Source: Phoronis australis (lineage: Eukaryota > Phoronida > Phoronidae). Taken from it: a DNA stretch of 64,000 nucleotides. This document shows positions 21,790 to 31,500 of this stretch, one piece after another. The stretch lies in contig NMRA01000339.1 in NCBI GenBank assembly GCA_002633005.1, forward strand, positions 148,510 through 212,509, read 5' to 3'. The position numbers and the translations under genes were made by a program. Each line of letters opens with the position of its first letter. Within the stretch, counting starts at the first letter, position 1. A model generated the notes under the pieces. The model searched no databases. It was not told the DNA's origin and was given only the letters and a program-made list of their open reading frames with translations.

Positions 21790-22560
21790 ATGGGCAAGAG
21801 AAAGGATAAATCAGCATACAAATCAAGGAAAATATAGGTTTAGAGGTAACCAGTTTTCAAAAACTGAGGTTAAGCCTAGCAAAAGGAAGTAAACTGATTC
21901 CGAGCAAGGACTTGGTAATACCAACTCTGTTTCCTACAAGAAAATTAAAATTATGTGAGCAGAAAGTCAACAGCTCTAATAAAATAACAGGATTTAGATT
22001 CTTTGACATTGAAATTCTCCAGAACTTGTTAAAGCAGTTCAAATGCCCCAGACCAGTCTATGCCATACAGTTTCTCAGAGAAGATATGTGTTCTTACGAA
22101 GTTGACAGTTACCTGCACAGAATGTGACCAGCACTATGACTTGTTTTCGTCTCTTAAAGTCAACCCGAGGACCTTATTAGGCAAATCCAATATTTCCTTT
22201 AACAATGTTTGCCATAGGAAATAAAAACCGGCAACAAGCCAGTAGGTTTTTAGCAAATATGAATATGGCGCCAGCTCAACTCAAAACCGCATGGAGTAGA
22301 CATCTCAAGTCCATTCTTATGGCTACTAAAAATGTGGCAAACAATAGCAGGCCAAGGGTCATTAAAGAGCTAAGAGGTGATGTCAATGACAGAGTAGTTG
22401 TCAACAGAGCGGTATCATGTGATGGTACGTTGCAGAAGTGTGGCTTCAGTAGCAAAAATGGAGTTCCACCAACAAGTGCAAAGTCATTGACACTGAGACG
22501 TTTTGTCAAATTACTGTAATTTGTGTGCTAAAATGAAACGAAAGTGGTCTCAGGAAGATT
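21790..22560 (+). pseudogene. Mutator-like transposase, N-terminal half
   Basis: It begins with ATG at 21790 and a basic segment (MGKRKDKSAYKSRK), broken by TAG at about 21835, then YRFRGNQFSKTEVKPSKRK in another frame. 21912-22127 reads FFDIEILQNLLKQFKCP, and 22205-22519 reads MFAIGNKNRQQASRFLANMN and VSCDGTLQKCGFSSKNG. The Asp in CDGT is the first catalytic residue in the family. Homology fades after 22560. It pairs by position with the C-terminal half at 20.3-21.1 kb but in permuted order, so it could be a different copy. Confidence 0.78.
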
Positions 22561-23395
22561 TTGACCAATGGTACATTTAACAAGAGTGTGAACAGAACTA
22601 CAATGGTTTGACAGGGGGAATATAATGCATTTTGCATTTTGGCAGACCATGTATGCTTATTTGCCACATCAGAATTGCCCGAGCGGTGTTTTTTGCATTA
22701 GTGGACTTATTGGTGTTATGGTGGTTTGTTTGTATACAACACATTTTAACATTTGCCTCTGGCATTTTTTGTAAGCTACATCAGAATTGTGTTGTGGGGT
22801 GTTGTCGCATTTTGTATCCATTGTGAGAGATACGTTTTACATTATAAGAGTCCAATGATTATTGTGCTTGAAAGCTTAAGCGCCATGTTTTGATAGTTCC
22901 TAACACTGTGAGTAACATTAACAGAATTTTGAACAAAACTTTTCAAGTGTACACACTCAGGTACCAGGAACAACAAGGAAGTATTTATTGCTTATTATTA
23001 CAATAAATAAATTTCATCACAAAATCCGAGAAGTAAATTTTGGTCTGAAGACTGTCGTACCATTGATTTTTAAGAGAAATTTGCCAAGAAACATTGCACT
23101 TCTGTTGTACGCTAAATAAAATATCTTTATCCATAAAATTTTTATTATAATGCACGAAGATTTCTGATGACTTTCATTCAATCTCAAAAAAGCCACAAAT
23201 TGATGGCTGTGTGGTTTGCCCAGTCCTGATTCATAAAAGTAGTCCCCTGACTGCGACACAAAAGCAGAGTTGAAACTGGCCTAATTGTGTTTACATCATT
23301 GGCTCACAAAAAGGAGGCTTATGAAATGACAGGCTTGGCTTTCTGGTGGGTTGTTAATGCTTAACTACATTCATTCCTGACAGGAAAGGTTTCAT
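22561..23395. other. No gene recognised
   Basis: AT-rich non-coding sequence with local repetition of TTTGCATT and CACATCAGAATTG phrases (22627-22795). No exon is seen. Confidence 0.45.
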
Positions 23396-23399
23396 CATG

Positions 23400-24470
23400 C
23401 AGTCAGAATATGGTATTTTCAGGTGTTTTTATTTCAACGATGTCTACGATATGATGACCTCAGAAACTAACCTCTGTGCTGCTCAGTATTTGATTGACAC
23501 TAGCGGTACAGGCATGACAAAGACCAACCCTAACATGCTTAGGTGGGGAGATGCGTATGTTGATGAAATGAAAGCATTTGTGCTGTGACTATCCTGACTC
23601 TAAGGGCACTTGACTGTAGGGGTAAATTACGAATGTTCACCCGGTGATTGCTGGAGTCAGAAGATCAAGTCCAGAGAAACAGGTTCCTCTTAGTTTGTTT
23701 TTTCTTTTCACTTAAATGACAGCACTTTGCCAAATTAAGAGAACTAAAGGACCTTTTGGTCCCTGCTTAGCAAGCAGCTTGTCGCAAAGTTTCTGTAGAC
23801 AAGTGCATTACACTATCCATGTAGACTTTTTGTACCATCAATAGATTCCACGAAGGCGTGGATGTTAGCTGAAGCTAAATTTGGTAATAACATGAACTGG
23901 GAATTGGTGTACCAAGACGTACAAAGATGCTCCGGCACTAGTACAAGGTGTCATGTAAGAAATTGTGGTTGACATTTGTTGTCCTCTTTTGCCTTACATT
24001 ATAAGGAAAATAGATTCACTTAGCATCATTTGTGAAACTTTGAAGTCGTGAGAAAAGGGCTTGCGGTACACTATGATTTAACTAACGTAGCAACCCTGAT
24101 GGAATCAAAAATTTCAGTGAAGGATTAGGAGTGACAATCTGGCAGTAACTGTATGAGACAACAATCTGTTTATCACATGGAAATTCAGCGAGTAGTAAAT
24201 GTACCATCTTGATCCACGTGGTTCATGTACAAAATAAGCCAAATCCATGGGAGGTAACCAAACTCAAGACTGTGGAATTTCACACTCCAATTTATGGGGG
24301 TGTAGACCACGCAGACCACAATATGTGGTACACTCTTTTACTTCAACGCAAGGTGAGATTGTGGGAAAACCATATGGTTGTATGTGACACACCAGGAAGC
24401 TTCCTTGGTGAACACTATGGCAGTCTATCGTCACCTCAACCCTGAAAAAAGGTTCATCACACCACAGAGT
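23400..24470 (+). pseudogene. piggyBac-type transposase relic, copy 2
   Basis: N-terminal part at 23400-23588: FNDVYDMMTSETNLCAAQYL and WGDAYVDEMKAFVL. The middle survives as ELKDLLVP (23740) and TKAWMLAEAKFGNNMNWELV (23850-23920). The C-terminal part at 24260-24400 has PIYGGVDHADHNMWYTLLLQ, equivalent to the GGVDxxDQ motif, with Asp-His in place of Asp-Gln. Several frameshifts and stops intervene. It covers more of the protein than copy 1 and differs from it strongly, so the two are separate lineages. Confidence 0.75.
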
Positions 24471-25590
24471 ATCCATCTACATGTTGTCTGTGGACACACG
24501 CAGTCATGCTATAATTGCACAGTACCACACCAAGGGGTATCAAATCAGCAGACAGTGTCATTGATAAAGATTAATCCACACCAAACACCCACCCGCTGGG
24601 AACCAATACACCAGATGGAGCAGTATGTTCAAATTGCCCCATAAAAACACCAGACAGAATATAAGTGTGACCAATGCCTCATAACAATGTGACCTCATCC
24701 AAAGGTGTTGAAGGGATGAAGGCTATAAAAGCAGACAGCAGAAGGAACTGGACTATTTGTTAAGTTTGCACCAGCGCTAACAATTGTACAAGTTGCTAAT
24801 GTTAAGTACACTGCTTGATATCATAGTGAACGCAAGGTTGTAAGGGGATGGTTGATGCAGGAGTCAGCTGCGGGAGTTTTGCCTAAGGCAATGACAATGG
24901 AAGCCTTCAATAATGAATAAGAAAAAATAAAATAATGCAGAAACAGAAGAAAATTGATCTTTTTGACAGCAATATTAAGTGGAATACCTTTCTAAAGGGA
25001 CACAGAGTTGAAGTCCAATACTAAAGCTTGCTTTCTCACAGTACACCGTGGGTCACGGAATGGCACAAGCACATAACAGACATTAAATTCTCCAGTGTTC
25101 TTTTTCATGTCAATTCTTTCTTTGACTTGTTCCATCCCAACACCACCGTTACTGCACTGTTCTCCGACATTGAGATCAAATGAGTATTAACCTACAGCTT
25201 TGGATGAGTTAAGGGAATGGCACTGTGTGTGCTATGAAAGGAACACATTTTTAACACACAATGTTATGTTTGAGAGTTCCTTCACAATATTTCACGAAAA
25301 CAAAATCTGCTGTTCACAACTGGAGATACATGATTACAGTGTTAAAGGAATAGTTTAAAACTCCTAGGTATGAAGTTTCTTCCATAATCACAACTACTGG
25401 TTTGGTTTTCCACTTTCGAGTTACTAAATGGCAAAATAATTTCAAGTGCAAACATTTATAAATTCTGTAGTTCAGAACAACTATATACATTACGAAAAAA
25501 TAGCACCGTGTTTTGTCTGAGAATATCTCAAATGACTCACACATCGTTGGGTCATTAAGCAGGGGTCGTGACTGTGCCTTTGTTTGACAT
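24471..25590. other. No gene recognised; 3' flank of ZNHIT1
   Basis: Non-coding. The part next to 25591 must include the ZNHIT1 3' UTR on the minus strand, but I could not place a clear polyadenylation signal. Confidence 0.45.
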
Positions 25591-28500
25591 TCATGCTGTC
25601 CACTTCAGGCATCTGAAAGGAAAATAATACAAGTCTTATCACATGAATCTGAACACATTCAGAGCTCGCAACTTGCCTTCGCGGACAATCTCATCAATAC
25701 TCGTTCTCAAAGCATATACAACACCCCTACGGTCACTCATATTGACAAGGTGTCTGCAGGTGTGTACCATAAATTGCTGAAACACACCTATTGCGGGTAC
25801 CCGGTATGCTAATTCTCACCCCCCCCCCCCCCTTTGTGGGGTTGATTTTTCCAAAAGTTAAGGGCCTATTGGATCTCACGAAGGTCCAGTAAAACGTGCT
25901 GAAAGTACCACCTACCAGCAATTTTTGGTACCTTAACAATATGAGTGACCCCCTGCACTAGTCTGCAAACAGCAGGCTGTGAGCTTGAGAAAACATCAAA
26001 TAAATGTGGTCAATGTACACTAGGGAACAATGCTCTAGGAAACATGCTTATCATTGTAACCTATCAACTGGTCTCTGCATTTCAGCAAATATAGATCAAC
26101 AAAACCACATAATTTGACCAAGTAGTCTGTAGCATTGGGTTTTTCACTTGACACAAATCTTTAAATACCATGTCTACCAAAAGGTACAGCCATACCAAAA
26201 TGGGGCAGTGGGACACTTTAAAGACAATTCGCAACACAATATCGTTGAAATTTGCATAAAATTCAGTTATATGAAAGTTTCATTACCACCCAATCAGCCA
26301 TTTCTGAGATACGGTGTTTCAAAGTTAGCCAAATTTGGAATTTTTCTAGACTCTGGCATAGCCATAATATCACACACTGTGCCGCAACTTAGTGGGAATT
26401 CACTAGAAGGTTGTTTCCAGAGAAAATTGACACAAAAAACAGAAAATCCACAAAAGTTTAGAGTACATCTTTTTTGGCTGTGGTATATTCTCCTCAACAT
26501 TGTAGATATAACTTTGATAAAATTTAGCCAAATATTAGGAATACTAGCACTGCTACAATTGTTGAGACCATGACTGAACACAACTTAATACACCAATCTT
26601 CCAAACCATACTCAGGGATAGTGCTTTAGTTACACAAAAGTACTGATAATCGTCATACACTTTGGATTTCTTGGACAAAAAATAACCATGCGAAATGACT
26701 TGAATTTCCAGTCATAACCACAAAGCGCAAACAGAAATAGCCCACATGACAGCTGCGTGCTAGCGGAACTCTTCCAAATCATGGTCAAAGAAAAAGGGAT
26801 AGCAGGTAACAGGGCTAGGAATGACCAACGACAAAAAAGAGGAAGAATTTCAAGGTGATGTATCGCTCCGCAACTAAATAGGCTTCTGTGATTGACATAC
26901 TTTTGTGCTGTAAATTTTAACTGAAATAAATGTTTTTGAATGAATAAAGTCAAGATAATGATAAAAACGAGACAAAAAAAGGACATTGGAAACAAATAAG
27001 AACTCTAAACCAACAAAGAGGAAAATTCCAAGTAATAGGGGTAATCTTGGAACATGTACTTTTTTCTGATTATTTTTGGCCTATATGGTAGGAGCTAACA
27101 TGTTGAAAACAGACCATGTGCACAGTCAGCAACGTTATGGGACAAACCTCGTGTCTTGGTGAGTGCCCAAACATTTTACACTACAGTAGCGAGCTCCACA
27201 CTGTACGCATGTGTAATTGGATAAGTAGCCACAAACGGCACAGAAGTGTCGCTCGGGAAACTTGGACGGGGGAACAGCTGCCTTCAGGTAAGCTGGAGTT
27301 TCACCTGTTGTCATTTGCTGGAAACAGAATAAGAACGAGGACATAGTAGGAGCAGCGGTGGATGTACCGTGCAACATGTTAATCAGACAACATATAACTG
27401 AGTGTCAATGAAACAATAATATTTTACAATCAAGAGCTTATTTTGTATTAATCATGAACTTACATTTTTGGCAGCCCTCAACTACAAAAAACTGAAAGTA
27501 GGTAGTCAAAATCATATTGTCAAAACAGCTAAGATCATCAAACACAAAGGAAATCTCTTACATTTCACCACGTTTTCGAATTAACTGTTGAAGGTAGAAG
27601 CAAATGTAATTAAAAACAATGCCTCATTTAGCTATGTTTACGTCGACGTTCACGTTCCGATTACCAATACTGTATAAAATTAAACTTTTACTGCTCCTTC
27701 TGAACGAAAAACTGAGTGCGTTCTTTAATACAAAAGCCATGCTAAAGTTGGTAAGCTTGCCTAAAGAGACAAAGATTAAGTAAAGTTGTAGACACAGAGC
27801 TGCTACAACAAATAATTCAAGAGGAAGCATAAATTGCAAAAATAACAGCACACAATACGCTTACCTCTTCTTCCAACAAGGCTGTGAAGTTTTTACGGAC
27901 TCGAAACCGAAACATGTCATTCTTTTTCCGTTTCTTACTTTTGGCTAAAAAACAGGAAAGGTAAATTGGTTGTATAAGGTAGATGTATCTTTAATTATCC
28001 ATGTCCTGCTAAGAAAAGCAGCTTTTAACAAGATAAGCCTATGATTTCGGCACAAAAATTCCCATAGCCATGTGTCTTCGCATTCTTTAACAATAATCAC
28101 AGAATAAGATTTTTTGGGATTCAGGCGAAATTATCAGAGATCATTGTCAGAAAAGGTGGACACATGGGTTTGGGGATTTTTGTAGCCAGATCAAATGTCA
28201 TGATTTTTTGCATTTTTATGAAATACCAAAAATCATACTCTAGTCTTAACCACCTAACTCTATAAAGTCAGATTCAACAACTTAAAAAGGCATTCCTACA
28301 ATCAAATACATTGTGATGGCACTAAAAGCAAAAAATACCAGATGGTAATGTACTAAGAATTCAACAATCCCACAACGCACACGTTCTTTGAAATCAATGT
28401 TCATCTTCACCTGTGTTAAGTTCCTGATCTCTCATTTAATATTCATCAACAGTTTATGTAGAGCACCCGTCACAGTAGTTACCTGAACCATCCATGGCTT

Positions 28501-31500
28501 CCTCAAACTTTGGCGCCCGTTTGCTCATTTTCAAGTCAGCATGAGGGTCATCTTGGAAATTATCTTGATCTAGAGCCTCAATGGCCTTTCGCTGGCGACG
28601 TCTACGTGAGGCCTCATCCAGAATACGTCGGCTGCCACTTTCTTTGATACGACCTGAGTCAAACAATGGTGACTGGAACTCAGAAATATGGGTCGATCCC
28701 ATGGGCAATAGCTACACTTGCAATATGGGAGAGCAATGTGACACAAGTGTACTTTGTTATAACTTTTTAGAATTTTGATACCAGGAAACCGAATTTCAGA
28801 ACAAATTTTGCAGCTGGAAAGCTGTCGTCTCCTCCTGAGAGACATAAACAGTTTGGAAATGGCACGTGCACGTGTCTCAAGCGTACTGTTTTGAAAACAA
28901 TGATACTTTTCATGGTTACAAAAGGTGGAGAATTACGCAAGAAAACAACTTTTACCAGATTGTCTCTCACTTAAAGGGCTGTAATGGGCAAGGTGAATGT
29001 CGGTTGACTCCCAGATTTTGCATGCATCTACACTGGCCTTTAGCAGCTCTACATGTTAATACAAGTTTCATGGCTAGGTGACGAGCAGAACTACCTGGGT
29101 TGTGTGTAATTTCGAGGTCTGCCGGAGCTCAACACATATTAGGCAATTACATCACCCTGGCATGCAGGGGCGATACTACATCCCCACAAAAAGTTACGAA
29201 TTTCATAACATAGGAAATAAAATCAAATGAAACATGCATATATGCACATGGAGTTATAATTCACACATTGTTTTAAGAAGATACTGGAGTCTTGTTACTA
29301 ATACTTTTAAAAAACCTCATGATTATTACTTATATGGCATGCATCAGAACCATCAACGGCATGGTCCAGAGAATAATGTTATGCAAGCTTTGGGCGAGTT
29401 CTAATCTAAAAAACAACTAATTAAAATGTGTTTTGATGACAGTGATTATTAATGTTTTAAAATTTACTTAATATATGTTATATTTTGGCAGTCACATTTA
29501 CTAAAACAGGTTTTCCTGAAAACTAATAGCTGTCAAATATGAAATGATTATGACTCTCATTTCCACCTATATGGCTTACCACCTTCAAAGGTAAGTGAAG
29601 ATTTTAGGTGGTTGTTTTATATCAAATGTATTGAAAAGTTAAAATCCTAGAGTATATTCCTAGCATAGGCCTACGTGTGACAACTTTGTATGAAAGGTCA
29701 ATCGGTACATTTTAATTAAAACCATTGAATTAGTAGCAGAAGAGCAATATATAGCTTAAATACTGCAAAAGCTCGAATCATTTTAAATTGATATCTTAGT
29801 CACAACAAACAATTTAATACTAAACATTCAGATGGTACGTCCATCACGTACGTCCGTCACACTAACACAACTTCTATCAAGCTGTCTGACAAAATTTTCT
29901 TGAAAGATATCATCAAAAAAAATTAGTGAGTTGTAATTTGCAAACATTCCACTATATCATCATACAAACCAAAAAATTGTAACTTAATGCAATTCACAGA
30001 AAATTAACGTTAAAATTTAAAAAAAAAATTAGTGTTTTAATTTGCAAACATTCCACTATGTCATCATACAAACCAAAAAAATTCTAATTCTCTGCGTCCG
30101 TCCGTCACACCCCTTTAAATGCAATTTTCTCAGTCAGATTAAAAGATAGGGGAAAGTTGATGCAAGATTTGAAAGCTAATGAGACCTATCAAGTTATGTA
30201 TTAATTATTTTCCTAGGATGGACGTTTTTTCACATTGATCAAAATGTTCTGTGATTCTATGTCCTTCACAAATGGAATTGCCCTTTGACATTAGTCTGCA
30301 GGTGTGCGCCAAGTGAGCAAACGCATGCGTGTCATCAGAGTTCATTTGCCAGAGTAGCAGACCTACATTATGTAGGCCCTAGCACGCGCTTCTTGGCCAC
30401 CGGCTCATCGCTGGTCAAGTTGGCGATTCGTGGTTTTTACGTGTACAAAGTAATCTAGATTCCTGTTGAGGGAGAAGATCTGTACGGGAAAGATACGATA
30501 CAATCCCGTTGATCAGTACGCTGCGTCTGTTCTGAAAGGCCTGACCATAGTGGGACACGTTCCTCGCATCTTGATTACCAATATAGTGCTTTTGTGCTCT
30601 GAAAATTTGCTCGCCACCTAGGCGACCGGCAAGTCAACTTCTACTTGCCCAGCACCATTTTTACTCGCATTGACGACTGGGCGAGTGGCTAAGTATATCC
30701 CTGGATTGTCATAAATCCATTCTTCCTGTTCATAAAAACAATCTATTCTCAAGTTAGGAGCAAAATTGTAAAAATGCTGATGTCCGATGATTGTTGTCGG
30801 CAACTTGTCGGTACTTTGTTGATTGAAAGGTTTGGCACCGTTCATTAATTGCATGGGTATTTGCGCTTCCTTGACTGGCCGCGTTATCACAACGCTACGT
30901 ATCTCAATCTGGATTATTTGTCGTACCAGCATTTGAATCAATGTCTGTATCTGGAACATCTCTCGGTTTGTAAAATAATCCTCGAGTTCTTTAGGCCTTT
31001 GCGCGGCAGACGACATGAGTAAGTATGCAGAATGTGCATGTCAATCATGACGGAAACCGCAGATGACACTGGCTGTGTAAAATCTTGGAATTACTCCCAC
31101 CGCAAACGCAAACGTCGGGGACAGACACAGTGAAGAGTTGTAAGGGCCTGCCAGTTTTTCACGCGGTGCAATCATAAATATTGGATCATCTGAAGAAACT
31201 CGTCGAAAGCGTTTCTATTCATATGTATGTTGAGCTGCCGGTAACACCGATCTGTGTCACGGGTCGCGCGGAATATTGAAAAATGCTCTAAGGAAGCACT
31301 TTTTGTGCACTAAATTTTTCATTTCTGAAATTACCGATGGCTTATTTCTTTGAATGACTGCAGATCAGCCATTAATATTAAGAAAGAGGTCATCATTTCA
31401 AGCTTTTTTAAATTTTGCCAACAAAACCTAACCGACCCCGTCGAACCCGTCTAAAATAGTAAACCGATGCTTGGGAGTCCGATTATTTTACGCTTTGAAA

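Noticed and set aside
26148-26573. 141-aa open frame in ZNHIT1 intron 4
   Set aside because: It overlaps an interspersed repeat and has low-complexity, intron-like composition.
27135-27148. ZNHIT1 ending in exon 4 (FVP then stop)
   Set aside because: That ending loses the eighth zinc ligand; a donor at 27147 and an exon at 25612-25591 restore the conserved CLKWT ending in phase.
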